From CAYFXA01 sp964347135 (GTDB lineage: Bacteria; Patescibacteriota; Microgenomatia; PFEM01; JAHIFH01): DNA of 34,291 nt. Numbering within the stretch: the stretch's first letter is position 1; every line of letters starts with the position of its first letter. A model generated the notes under the pieces. The model ran no database searches and was not told where the DNA came from. It was given only the letters and a program-made list of their open reading frames with translations. The DNA lies in NCBI GenBank assembly GCA_964347135.1, contig CAYFXA010000035.1, forward strand, positions 1-34,291, read 5' to 3'. Below, piece after piece: positions 1 through 7,424 of this stretch. The position numbers and the translations under genes were made by a program.

Positions 1-150
1 CTTTTCTTTGCTGGCCCTAATCACGTTGCCATTCGCGTTGTTGCTTCCCCAGAGGAACATCGCCTAATTACCTCCAAGCCAGAAGAACTTCTGAAAATGA
101 GGGCCGAAGAAGAAGCAAAAGCCAAGGTAGCCGAGAAACCCCTGCTCTAA
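1..150 (+). CDS. C-terminal end of a probable VirB4/TraC-type conjugation ATPase (partial)
   Basis: The reading frame is open from base 1 to a TAA at 148-150 and gives 49 residues. The stretch LFFAGPNHVAIRVVAS, followed by PEEH and ITSKPEELL, resembles the extreme C-terminus of VirB4/TraC-family ATPases, which energise type IV secretion and conjugation at the inner membrane. The last 20 residues are a charged Ala/Lys/Glu tail. The Walker motifs would lie outside the window, so the call rests on a short tail and on the neighbouring membrane/M23 peptidase gene, which would fit a secretion or pilus locus. It could be another protein with a similar tail. Confidence 0.45.
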   Translation, partial: LFFAGPNHVAIRVVASPEEHRLITSKPEELLKMRAEEEAKAKVAEKPLL

Positions 151-161
151 TCTGTTATTAT
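151..161 (+). promoter_or_regulatory. Extended -10 promoter for the M23 membrane protein
   Basis: TG at 153-154 and TATTAT at 156-161 form an extended -10 (TGtTATTAT). Transcription would start near 168, leaving only about 3 bases before the ATG at 171. No good -35 is evident. This is inference from motif and spacing. Confidence 0.35.
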
Positions 162-170
162 TGAATTGAG

Positions 171-2717
171 ATGGACCCAGAGAAGCTTAAAAAAATCTGC
201 TTAGAACTCCTAGACTTCATTAATTATCTTCAACTCCCTGAATGGCCTTTGGAAGCAAGGATTAAACGAGAACAGGCTGAAGCCAGAATTGCCAATTTTC
301 TTGATTTGGATCCCAAAGACCCTCAGTTTTTGGAAAAGGCAAGGGAAGAAATTAACAAAATCCTTGACGGAGAACTAAAAATAGAAAGTGTTCCTAGAAA
401 TTTAGATGAACTTGTTAGAATCCACGAAGAACACAAAGAGGAATTAAAAAAACAAAGAGAAAAGTCTTTAAAAAGAACCTATCCCACTCTCAGCGAGCAA
501 GCCAGAAATGCCCTTCAATTAAAATATGCTAATGATTTACTTGAACAACTTAAAAAAAGCGAAAAACAACTCCCTGAAGAAGAAAGAATCTTGACTCAAA
601 CCCCAGAAAATTTGGCAAATGTCAGTCAACAAATAGCTGATGAACTAGCACCCATTCTACCTCAAACCGCCAGAATAAAAGGGCCAGGGGCTCTAACAAA
701 AGATGAATACCGAGAAACCCTTAAAGCAAAACAGCCCAGGATTAAGCAAATTCTTGAACAAAGAGGAGTCTCCCAACCCGAAAAAGTTGCCCAAATTTTT
801 ATTGACCAGGCAGAGGAAAAAAATCTCCCTCTTGCTCAAGAAGTAGCGGCCACACCCCGCTCTTTTGCCAAAGAAGTCCCCTTTCCACCCAAAAAGATAA
901 CCCCAAAGGATTTAGTTCTTCCTCAAGAAGTAGCAACTAAATTAGCAGAACCAGAAGGGATTGCTTTTGTTTCGGCTTACACTGTTCTTCAGCCTCAGGC
1001 AACAACCGCCTTAGCTCAAAAAGCAATCTTTGCTCCTCCAGTAATGGTGCTTAAAGCGGCTGCCAGTGAAGCTACCCCAGAATGGCAAGAAATGATTAGA
1101 AAAGGAGTTTTTGTTGAAGACATTGAAGCTACGATTCAAGGATACAGAAAAGCTGGTCTTCCTGAAGACCACCCTGTTATTCAAAGCTTGGAAGATAAAA
1201 AAGCGAGATTTCTTGCCCAACAAAAAAAAGAAGTTGTTAGAGATGGAAAAGTTTTTTACAGAGACAGACTGGCAACAAGAATTCTCAAGCGTCATTATCT
1301 CCACGCCAAGCGCACTGGTCAACTCGAATTAACTGACAAAGAAGCCGGTCTTCCTTTTCAGACATCTCCCCCTCCTTTATGGTCAAAAAAAGAAGGTTAC
1401 TCTTGGCAACTCCGTCAATTTCTTAATGCCACTGGTTCTGGCACCCGTTTTTACGAACCAGTGAATGTAATGCCAGGAAGAAGTTTAATTCGGTTTACTT
1501 TACCCGACAGAATCGTAAAAAGAGTTACTTTCGGGCGTTTTGAATCATTCGGAGCAATCAAAACAACTATTTATAAAAAAACAGTTGGAAGAGCTGTTAG
1601 TTTTTTTGGTAAAAAACTCGCCAAAACCGCTATTGGTAAGGCGGTTAAAGCTGGGGCTAAGAAAGCGGTCACCTGGGTTGCTACTAAAGTTGGAGTTCAG
1701 GCAGCGGTAACAGCAGCGGGGGTAGCCACGGCCGAGGTATCTTTTGGGGTCAGTCTTCTTATCGCTGCGGCTGTAAATTTAGCCATTGAAATTGGTGGCA
1801 AAATCATTGGCAAAGCCTGGGATGCAATCAAAAGCATCATCAGGGATCCAGAAAAATCAGCAGTCGCTCTTATTGGTGGAATAGCCTTCATTGCCCTTTT
1901 TCCAGGCTCAATTCTTTCGGGAATAATAGGTGCTGGAGCAAGTGTCATTGGTGGCTTGGGTGTTATCAGTTGGGGTGCTGCCAGTGCCGGAGCGATTACC
2001 AGTGGTCTTGCAGCCAAAATCGTGGCTTTTTTTGCGATTTTAGCCACCCTTCCCATAACCTTGCCCATTGCTTTGTTTATAGGAGTAGTAATCACCACCC
2101 TCTCTGCCATCACCATTTTCATTGTTATTACTACTGCTGGTGCCTTCATTCTTCCGGTTGGCCCAACAGAAGTAATTGAAGATTTTCCTGCACCAGCTAC
2201 CCCACCCACTATTCCGCCACCATCTGGTTTGGTTTTTCGTTGGCCCGTGGACTCGCCTTTCCATTGTTCTTCAAATTATGGTTATCGAAAACTCACCATC
2301 GCGGGGAAAACAACCTGCGATTACCACGAAGGCATTGATATCCCTGCTTCCACTGGCGCCCCAGTTTATTCAACAGCTGAAGGAGAAGTAGCGGGTTTGG
2401 GCTATCACAGTGGCTACGGCACCTATATCGTTGTTAAACACAACGGCCTCTACAGTTTTTATGCCCACCTTTTAGCCACGGCTACTTCCGTGGGAGCTGA
2501 AGTAGGCCGATCAACGGTCATTGGCTATGTTGATGACACTGGTTATTCTACTGGTGCTCACCTCCACTTTGCTTTCAGTTCTTGTGGCAATGTCCCCAGT
2601 TGCTTTGCCGACGGCAATTTGACACCCGATCCCTGTAATTATGTTTCTGATGCTAACCCTATTTGTCCTTATGACTGTGGCTATCATGATAGAGCCACTG
2701 GTTGTCCAGGAATATGA
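171..2717 (+). CDS. Large membrane protein with C-terminal M23 peptidase domain
   Basis: The protein has 848 residues in three parts. Residues 1 to about 490 are a charged, Glu/Lys/Gln-rich region with no recognised domain. Residues about 500-662 are Ala/Gly/Ile-rich and strongly hydrophobic, with several likely membrane segments. A Pro-rich linker follows, then an M23 (LytM-type) domain from about 690. The zinc and catalytic residues are present: H719 and D723 (HxxxD), H766 (YAHL), and H797 and H799 (HLHF). Paired cysteines in and after the domain (near 716 and in the last 50 residues) suggest disulfides outside the membrane. M23 enzymes cut peptidoglycan cross-links or peptides. Next to a VirB4-like tail, a role in opening the wall for a secretion or pilus machine is likely, a VirB6/VirB1-like combination. 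The peptidase call is firm; the secretion role is inference. Confidence 0.85.
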   Translation: MDPEKLKKICLELLDFINYLQLPEWPLEARIKREQAEARIANFLDLDPKDPQFLEKAREEINKILDGELKIESVPRNLDELVRIHEEHKEELKKQREKSLKRTYPTLSEQARNALQLKYANDLLEQLKKSEKQLPEEERILTQTPENLANVSQQIADELAPILPQTARIKGPGALTKDEYRETLKAKQPRIKQILEQRGVSQPEKVAQIFIDQAEEKNLPLAQEVAATPRSFAKEVPFPPKKITPKDLVLPQEVATKLAEPEGIAFVSAYTVLQPQATTALAQKAIFAPPVMVLKAAASEATPEWQEMIRKGVFVEDIEATIQGYRKAGLPEDHPVIQSLEDKKARFLAQQKKEVVRDGKVFYRDRLATRILKRHYLHAKRTGQLELTDKEAGLPFQTSPPPLWSKKEGYSWQLRQFLNATGSGTRFYEPVNVMPGRSLIRFTLPDRIVKRVTFGRFESFGAIKTTIYKKTVGRAVSFFGKKLAKTAIGKAVKAGAKKAVTWVATKVGVQAAVTAAGVATAEVSFGVSLLIAAAVNLAIEIGGKIIGKAWDAIKSIIRDPEKSAVALIGGIAFIALFPGSILSGIIGAGASVIGGLGVISWGAASAGAITSGLAAKIVAFFAILATLPITLPIALFIGVVITTLSAITIFIVITTAGAFILPVGPTEVIEDFPAPATPPTIPPPSGLVFRWPVDSPFHCSSNYGYRKLTIAGKTTCDYHEGIDIPASTGAPVYSTAEGEVAGLGYHSGYGTYIVVKHNGLYSFYAHLLATATSVGAEVGRSTVIGYVDDTGYSTGAHLHFAFSSCGNVPSCFADGNLTPDPCNYVSDANPICPYDCGYHDRATGCPGI

Positions 2718-3775
2718 GAAAAATAATAAACTTTTTTAAACAATATTGGCTTTTTATCCTGCTGGCAACGGTAGTAGCAATGCTTTCAATATTGTGGCTA
2801 AACCAAAGAATTAAGCGTGAGGAACCTTTAGTCCCAGGCCCAACTCCGACTGGAGTTTTACCTCACCCTCAATCAAAATTCAGTCAACTTTTAGGGGAAG
2901 GTCTCTATTACAATGTTCTTTTTTCCGAAACCGAGTTTGCCAAAATACCCCGAACCCTACCCGTTTACCAAACCAAAAAATTCACCAAAGAAGAAATAAT
3001 TTCCCGTCTTAATAAAACAATCCTTGGCCTGGGTCTCTCCACCGATCCTGAAGAACAACAAAGACCAGATGGAAAGTATCTTATTTGGCGCCAAGAAGAA
3101 AATTATTTGGGTGCTAATGTTTCCTCCGGGCAATTTACGTTCTCAGGCAAAATGAACCTCAGCGCCTCACCCGAATCGCAAGTCTTTAGCTCTTCCCAAA
3201 TCAAAAATCTCATCAAAGAAAAATTAATCTCTTGGGAATTGATTTCTGAAGAAGCAAAAATCAAAGAAATAAAGGGGTTTGGTGTAGCTGGTTTGGAACT
3301 AATTCCTGTTACTGACCTTAGCCGAGCAGTTGTTTTCCAAATTATTATTGAACCCGATTTTGAAGGCTATCCTTTAATCGGCTTAGGACCAGCAAGAAAT
3401 CTAATTGAAGCAAAAATTAATAATCAAGGCGTCTTGCTTTCTCTTTTCTTTAATCTTCACCAGGTGAATAAAGAAACGGCTAATAATTATCCCGTTAAGT
3501 CTTTTGAAGAAACGGTCAGAGAAATTAAAAATGGTCAAGCCCAAGTCATTCAAGTTTTAACATCAAAACAAACAGAGCGCTCCGCTCCTTCTCTTGAAGA
3601 AATCTTATCAGTTAAATTCTCCTCTATTTCCCTTGCTTATTACGAAACCACTGAAGTCCAAGAATACTATCAACCAGTTTTTCTTCTTAAAGGAAATATT
3701 ACTTTAAAAGAAGGAGAAATTCTTCAAGCTTTTTTCATCTTGCCAGCTATTTCAGGGGAATATCTGAAACCCTAG
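2714..3775 (+). CDS. Membrane-anchored protein of unknown function, coupled to the M23 gene
   Basis: The product has 353 residues from the ATG at 2714, which overlaps the previous stop as ATGA. A TTG at 2702 in the same frame is possible but less likely. Residues about 10-28 form one membrane segment (WLFILLATVVAMLSILWL), followed by a Pro-rich linker (PGPTPTGVLPHP) and a soluble domain of about 310 residues. This implies an inside N-terminus and an outside body. No catalytic motif is recognised. The overlap with the M23 gene suggests co-translation and a shared job in a secretion-like locus. Its stop lies one base from the dnaN stop on the other strand. Confidence 0.75.
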   Translation: MRKIINFFKQYWLFILLATVVAMLSILWLNQRIKREEPLVPGPTPTGVLPHPQSKFSQLLGEGLYYNVLFSETEFAKIPRTLPVYQTKKFTKEEIISRLNKTILGLGLSTDPEEQQRPDGKYLIWRQEENYLGANVSSGQFTFSGKMNLSASPESQVFSSSQIKNLIKEKLISWELISEEAKIKEIKGFGVAGLELIPVTDLSRAVVFQIIIEPDFEGYPLIGLGPARNLIEAKINNQGVLLSLFFNLHQVNKETANNYPVKSFEETVREIKNGQAQVIQVLTSKQTERSAPSLEEILSVKFSSISLAYYETTEVQEYYQPVFLLKGNITLKEGEILQAFFILPAISGEYLKP

Positions 3776-3776
3776 T

Positions 3777-4904
3777 TTACTCCTGAACCCTGACCGGCAT
3801 GATGATGTGAAGATAGGATTTGTCGTTGGTTAAAGTAAAAACTCCGGGATTTAAAGAACCCGTCATTTCCAAATTAATTCGTTCACTTTCAACCACTCCA
3901 AGAAGATCAAGCAGATAACGCGAATTAAAGGCAATTTTGCTACTGGGGCCAGTAACTTTAGCTTCTAAGCGGGCTATGTTTCGACCCACTTGAGCAGTAT
4001 TAGCCATAATTTCCAATCCCTTTTTATCAACTTGAAAACGAACAACGTTGGCTGCTTCTCGAGCAAAAATGGCTGCCACTCTTACTCCCCTTGTCAATTC
4101 AGCTACATCAATGGTTAAACTCGTTTTCCCTTTACTGGGAATGATTTTCTCGTAATCAGGATATTTACCTTCAATCAAACGAGAAACAACTTCTGCATCG
4201 GGAGTGGAAAAAATGGCTTGATTAGCTTTTTTAGTAATCGTCAAGCCAATATTTTTCTCTTGTTCTGTCTCGCCCATGGTTCGAGCTAATTCCATCAAAG
4301 TTCGGGAGGGAATAATCAAACCTTTCTTCAATTCTTTTGACTCTTTTATTCCTTTGGTAGTTGGTATCCTCTTTAAACTTAAACGATAACCGTCGGTGGC
4401 AACAAGAATCAAGTTTTGGCCTTTGACAATCAATAAAACTCCGGTTAAAACGGGCCGGCCTTCATCTTGAGCAGCCGCAAAAGCAACTTGATTAATCGCC
4501 TGAATTAAACTAGCAGAAGCAAAACTGAGATCAGGTTTTCCTTTAACTGATGGAATTTGAGGAAATTCGGTTGCGGCTAAACCATTGAATTCGGCTTGAT
4601 AAGAACCACAATTCACTAATAAATTATTTTCTCTTGCTTCCAGCCTAACCTTTTCAGCTGGCAAAGAAGCAATGAATTCAGAAAAAACCCTGGCCGGAAC
4701 AGAAATCGTTCCTTCCTTCTCAACCTTTGCTCCCAACCAATAATTAATTCCTGTTTCCAAATTTGTAGCAGAAAGCTTAAGCCTTCCTTGGTCAGTGGTA
4801 AGAAGAATATTGCTTAAAACCGGTAATTGGGTTCGACTGGCAACAGAACGACTGGTAGTCGCTAACCCTCGGGCAAGATTTTCTTGAAGAACAGAAAGTT
4901 TCAT
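3777..4904 (-). CDS. dnaN: DNA polymerase III beta subunit (sliding clamp)
   Basis: The product has 375 residues, the normal length for the bacterial clamp. The start MKLSVLQENLARGL, the internal LPAEKVRLEA and VATDGYRLSLKR segments, and the C-terminal Y-L-HIIMPVR signature are typical of the three-domain beta family. It forms the ring that tethers the replicative polymerase and is the docking site for other replication and repair factors. The gene lies downstream of dnaA on the same strand, separated by an origin-like spacer. It has its own promoter (4921-4949). It ends tail to tail with the preceding + strand gene with one base between stops, so no separate terminator fits. Confidence 0.97.
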   Translation of the reverse strand: MKLSVLQENLARGLATTSRSVASRTQLPVLSNILLTTDQGRLKLSATNLETGINYWLGAKVEKEGTISVPARVFSEFIASLPAEKVRLEARENNLLVNCGSYQAEFNGLAATEFPQIPSVKGKPDLSFASASLIQAINQVAFAAAQDEGRPVLTGVLLIVKGQNLILVATDGYRLSLKRIPTTKGIKESKELKKGLIIPSRTLMELARTMGETEQEKNIGLTITKKANQAIFSTPDAEVVSRLIEGKYPDYEKIIPSKGKTSLTIDVAELTRGVRVAAIFAREAANVVRFQVDKKGLEIMANTAQVGRNIARLEAKVTGPSSKIAFNSRYLLDLLGVVESERINLEMTGSLNPGVFTLTNDKSYLHIIMPVRVQE

Positions 4905-4920
4905 CTATAGGTTTTCCTCA

Positions 4921-4949
4921 ATTTTACAACTTTTTGTTTTAAAACTCAA
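4921..4949 (-). promoter_or_regulatory. dnaN: dnaN promoter
   Basis: Read on the minus strand, TTGAGT (4944-4949) and TAAAAT (4921-4926) are separated by exactly 17 bases. The predicted start is near 4914, giving a leader of about 10 bases. GAGGA between the -10 and the ATG could act as a weak ribosome binding site. Assigned from motif match and spacing only. Confidence 0.5.
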
Positions 4950-4988
4950 TCTCGTTTTTCCTATTTCGAATTTATGAGAAACAAACTT

Positions 4989-5010
4989 CCTCAAATATAT
5001 CTATTTGAGG
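4989..5010. repeat. Perfect 9-base hairpin repeat in the candidate origin
   Basis: CCTCAAATA (4989-4997) and TATTTGAGG (5002-5010) are exact reverse complements with a 4-base loop. It abuts the 13-base inverted repeat. On neither strand is it followed by a clear T-run, so a terminator for dnaA is not well supported. Confidence 0.75.
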
Positions 5011-5067
5011 TATTAAGGATTATCCACTTTAATATGAGATTTTGAAAAAATAGCATAATCCTTAATA
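5011..5067. repeat. Perfect 13-base inverted repeat in the candidate origin
   Basis: TATTAAGGATTAT (5011-5023) and ATAATCCTTAATA (5055-5067) are exact reverse complements, 31 bases apart. The left arm overlaps the DnaA box at 5020-5028. The intervening and following sequence is almost all A/T. It could extrude as a cruciform or bind a dimeric protein. Confidence 0.8.
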
Positions 5068-5213
5068 GTTTATTTAATAATTTGTTGTAGTTGTTGTTCT
5101 GTTAATAAGTGAATATCTTTCCAAAAACAAAATCGATTTTCGGTTTTTCTTCTTGTTCAAATCTTGGTTAACAATTTTCATTTTTAAGTGGATAAGTTGA
5201 TAATTGAAATTTA

Positions 5214-6587
5214 TTATCCATAAAGCTTTTGTTTTATCCCCACGATATCCACTCGTAAATCCTCTGAATCAGGCAGAAGTTTAGTAATTTTTTCCACTCC
5301 GTACATAATGGTTGTGTGGTCACGGTTGCTTAAAAACTGGCCAATTTCCATTAAAGGCATTTTCAATTCGGTTCGAAGAAGGTACATTAAAACTTGGCGA
5401 GCATGAGCCAATTTTTTTGGACGCCTTGGGCCAAGTAAATCCTTTTTTTTAAAATTATAAAAACTGGCAACAGCAGCCAAAACTTCTCTTGGTTTAACCA
5501 ATCTTTTTGGCATTGATTCGGCATTGGTTGTTCCTAAAAGAGCAGAAGCCAAATCAGGTGTTAAAGGCTCTTTTTTGGTTTTGGCTTCAGTGGCAAGGCG
5601 AACAAGGAAACCTTCTAATCTTCTGGTTGAGGTAATGTTGCCAGCGATTAATTGGGCAATATCCATGGGCAACTTGATTCCCCTTTGTTGAGCTTTGATT
5701 AAAACAATCGCCGTTCTTAGCTCAAAATCAGGGTCTTGGATATCAATCGTCAAACCACCCTCAAATCGAGAACGGAGTCTATCTTCAAGATTGTTAATTT
5801 CATCAGGGCGTCGGTCAGAAGTAAGAACAATCTGGCCACCAGCTCGCCAAAGGGCATTAAAAGTGTGGAAAAATTCTTCCTGGACCGTGGTTTTGCCAGC
5901 AATAAACTGGATGTCATCAATTAATAATACTCGAGCCGAACGATATTTGTCTTTAAATTGTTTGGTGGTTTTTTTCCGAATGGCGTCAACGATTTCAGTG
6001 GTAAATTCCTCACCCATACAGTAAATGATATTGATTCGAGGACGACGCTCCAGAATATCGGCGCCAACCGCTTGCATCAAATGGGTTTTGCCCACCCCAA
6101 CCCCGCCGTAAAGAAAAAGAGGGTTGTAGGCTTTACCGGGTGAGTCTGCCACAGCCCTAGCAGCAGCATGAGCCATTTGGTTGGTAGCATTAACAGCAAA
6201 AGTTTCAAAATTAAAATCAGATCGTAAGCCCGCCCGAATAATGGCTTCTTGGATTGATGGTTTTTTAGGTTCTTCCTTTTCAAAAAGAGTGCCTTTTTCC
6301 ACTTCTTTAGTTGTTTTGGTTTTTTTGGGTTGCTTAACCACAAAAGTTAAATCATTTTTCTTTTTCGTGGTTTTATCCAGAGCTTCTTTAATCAAGCCAT
6401 AATAGCGGTTTTCGATGGTATCTTTAATAAAAGCTGAAGGAGAAGCAATTTCAATTATTTGGTGATTCTTGTCAACTTCTTTGATTTTATTGATGAATGT
6501 TTGGGGAAACCAAGTGGCAAAATTAGCTGAAGAAAGAGAAAGTTTTAAATTTTCTAAAACGGTTTGCCAGAGTTTATCTTTGTCCAT
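5214..6587 (-). CDS. dnaA: Chromosomal replication initiator DnaA
   Basis: The product has 457 residues from the ATG at 6587; an in-frame TTG at 6602 would add five. The order is the standard four-domain one: domain I (about 1-75), a short Lys-rich linker, an AAA+ domain starting at FNFETF, and a helix-turn-helix DNA-binding domain IV. Walker A GGVGVGKT is at 161-168, Walker B LLIDD at 221-225, and the DnaA signature DHTTIMYGV at 423-431. It binds DnaA boxes and melts the origin to start replication. It is divergent from rpmH, the common bacterial arrangement, and its promoter carries a consensus DnaA box, so self-regulation is likely. Confidence 0.98.
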   Translation of the reverse strand: MDKDKLWQTVLENLKLSLSSANFATWFPQTFINKIKEVDKNHQIIEIASPSAFIKDTIENRYYGLIKEALDKTTKKKNDLTFVVKQPKKTKTTKEVEKGTLFEKEEPKKPSIQEAIIRAGLRSDFNFETFAVNATNQMAHAAARAVADSPGKAYNPLFLYGGVGVGKTHLMQAVGADILERRPRINIIYCMGEEFTTEIVDAIRKKTTKQFKDKYRSARVLLIDDIQFIAGKTTVQEEFFHTFNALWRAGGQIVLTSDRRPDEINNLEDRLRSRFEGGLTIDIQDPDFELRTAIVLIKAQQRGIKLPMDIAQLIAGNITSTRRLEGFLVRLATEAKTKKEPLTPDLASALLGTTNAESMPKRLVKPREVLAAVASFYNFKKKDLLGPRRPKKLAHARQVLMYLLRTELKMPLMEIGQFLSNRDHTTIMYGVEKITKLLPDSEDLRVDIVGIKQKLYG

Positions 6588-6623
6588 GTTAAAAGTGAAC
6601 AATCACGGGGCAGAAGTAGATCT

Positions 6624-6652
6624 ATTTAAACAACTTATCCACAGATTGTCAA
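6624..6652 (-). promoter_or_regulatory. dnaA: dnaA promoter with DnaA box in its spacer
   Basis: Read on the minus strand, TTGACA (6647-6652) and TTAAAT (6624-6629) are separated by exactly 17 bases. The consensus DnaA box at 6635-6643 lies fully inside the spacer. RNA would begin near 6617, about 30 bases before the ATG. Occupancy of the box by DnaA would block polymerase. Confidence 0.6.
6635..6643 (+). promoter_or_regulatory. Consensus DnaA box
   Basis: TTATCCACA at 6635-6643 is identical to the E. coli consensus DnaA box. It is the only perfect copy found in the dnaA neighbourhood and lies between dnaA and rpmH, inside the dnaA promoter spacer. Confidence 0.75.
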
Positions 6653-6666
6653 GAAGCAAAATCCTC

Positions 6667-6695
6667 TTGTTTCTTGAATTTTTTCCGTGTATCCT
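6667..6695 (+). promoter_or_regulatory. rpmH: rpmH operon promoter, predicted leaderless
   Basis: TTGTTT (6667-6672) and TATCCT (6690-6695) are 17 bases apart. The -10 ends 6 bases before the rpmH ATG at 6702, so RNA would start at or next to the A of the start codon. No Shine-Dalgarno sequence precedes this ATG, consistent with a leaderless message. Inference from sequence. Confidence 0.45.
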
Positions 6696-6701
6696 AATAA
6701 C

Positions 6702-6839
6702 ATGCCAAAACGAACTTATCAACCAAAAAAGAAAAAAAGAAAAAGAACTTGTGGCTTCCGCAAGCGAATGCGCACTCCTGGTGGTAGAAATATTATTAAA
6801 AAACGGCGCGCTAAAAAAAGAAAGCGCTTGAGTGCCTAA
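6702..6839 (+). CDS. rpmH: 50S ribosomal protein L34
   Basis: The product has 45 residues and begins MPKRTYQPKK. The L34 core is clear: CGFRKRM, then RTPGGRNIIKKRRAKKRKRLSA, with the very high Arg/Lys content expected of this RNA-binding protein of the large subunit. Length matches the family (about 44-47). It is the first gene of the rpmH-rnpA-yidD-yidC-jag operon, and its stop is directly followed by the rnpA ATG at 6840. A possible leaderless promoter lies upstream. Confidence 0.95.
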   Translation: MPKRTYQPKKKKRKRTCGFRKRMRTPGGRNIIKKRRAKKRKRLSA

Positions 6840-7187
6840 ATGTTACCCAAAAAACACAGGCTTCCCTTAAGAACCGAGCTAAATCAGGTTAAAAAGAAAG
6901 GAACTCTTATTCAAGGGAAGTTGTTTAGTTTGTTAGTTAGGCGCCAGTCTAAAAAAAATCAATCCTCACGGCTCGGTTTTATTATTTCCACAAAGATTCA
7001 TAAAAAAGCGGTTAAAAGAAATAGGGCTAAGAGATTATTGAGCGAAGCAGTTATCAGTTTATTTCCTGAGATGAAGGAAGGTTTCGACATCGTCTTTTTG
7101 GCAAAGAAAAGGATTATTGAGGCAAATCCCGAAGAAATAAAAAAAGAGGTTAGAGAGCTTTTTAAAAAAGCGGAAATGGTGAGTTAA
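6840..7187 (+). CDS. rnpA: Ribonuclease P protein component
   Basis: The product has 115 residues, normal for the protein subunit of RNase P, which helps the catalytic RNA trim the 5' ends of pre-tRNAs. The family signature is present as KRNRAKRLL with R60-N61-R62, preceded by the conserved SRLGFIIS strand. It starts directly after the rpmH stop and ends directly before the yidD start at 7188, so the three genes are packed with no spacers. Confidence 0.96.
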   Translation: MLPKKHRLPLRTELNQVKKKGTLIQGKLFSLLVRRQSKKNQSSRLGFIISTKIHKKAVKRNRAKRLLSEAVISLFPEMKEGFDIVFLAKKRIIEANPEEIKKEVRELFKKAEMVS

Positions 7188-7424
7188 GTGAGAAAATTAG
7201 CCCTTTCATTAATTAGAGCTTATCAAAAATCTTGGCTTTTTCGCTCCCCTGTTCTAAAGTTTTTGTTTTTGTCAGACGCTGCTTGTCGTTTTCGACCAAC
7301 TTGTTCTGAATACACTTATCAAGCCATAAAACGCTATGGTATAATTCGAGGCAGCTTTTTGGGCTTAAAAAGAATTATAAAATGCCACCCTTGGAGTAAG
7401 GGAGGTTTTGATCCAATCAAATGA
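7188..7424 (+). CDS. yidD: Membrane protein insertion efficiency factor YidD
   Basis: The product has 78 residues with a GTG start immediately after the rnpA stop. The YidD core is clear: CRFRPTCSEYTYQAI, then a Gly-Leu-Lys helix and CHPWSKGGFDPIK. The N-terminal amphipathic helix (LIRAYQKSWLF) would lie on the inner face of the membrane. YidD helps YidC-dependent membrane insertion. Its stop overlaps the yidC ATG by four bases. Confidence 0.95.
   Translation: MRKLALSLIRAYQKSWLFRSPVLKFLFLSDAACRFRPTCSEYTYQAIKRYGIIRGSFLGLKRIIKCHPWSKGGFDPIK

Larger units (their letters stand above)
4905..5213. other. Candidate chromosomal replication origin (oriC) between dnaA and dnaN
   Basis: This 309-base gene-free spacer lies between dnaA and dnaN. 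It contains TTATCCACT at 5020-5028 (+) and the same 9-mer inverted at 5187-5195; each differs by one base from the E. coli DnaA box TTATCCACA. A third near match, TTATCCATA, lies at 5214-5222 over the dnaA stop. Between the opposed boxes is a very AT-rich stretch (about 5029-5081) that could unwind. A phased run of TTG/TAG triplets at 5082-5100 is loosely like a DnaA-trio track. Two inverted repeats are listed separately. Position next to dnaA/dnaN supports an origin, but function is inferred. Confidence 0.65.

Noticed and set aside
1697..2209. 170-residue minus-strand frame rich in Ala, Pro and Ile
   Set aside because: It is the complement of the membrane block in the M23 protein; the M23 frame explains the region.
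4989..5010. 9-base hairpin as a dnaA terminator
   Set aside because: No T-run follows on either strand, and an origin-like setting explains it better.
6469..6831. 120-residue + frame over the dnaA start and rpmH
   Set aside because: It overlaps dnaA, its promoter and rpmH in another frame and has no recognisable content.
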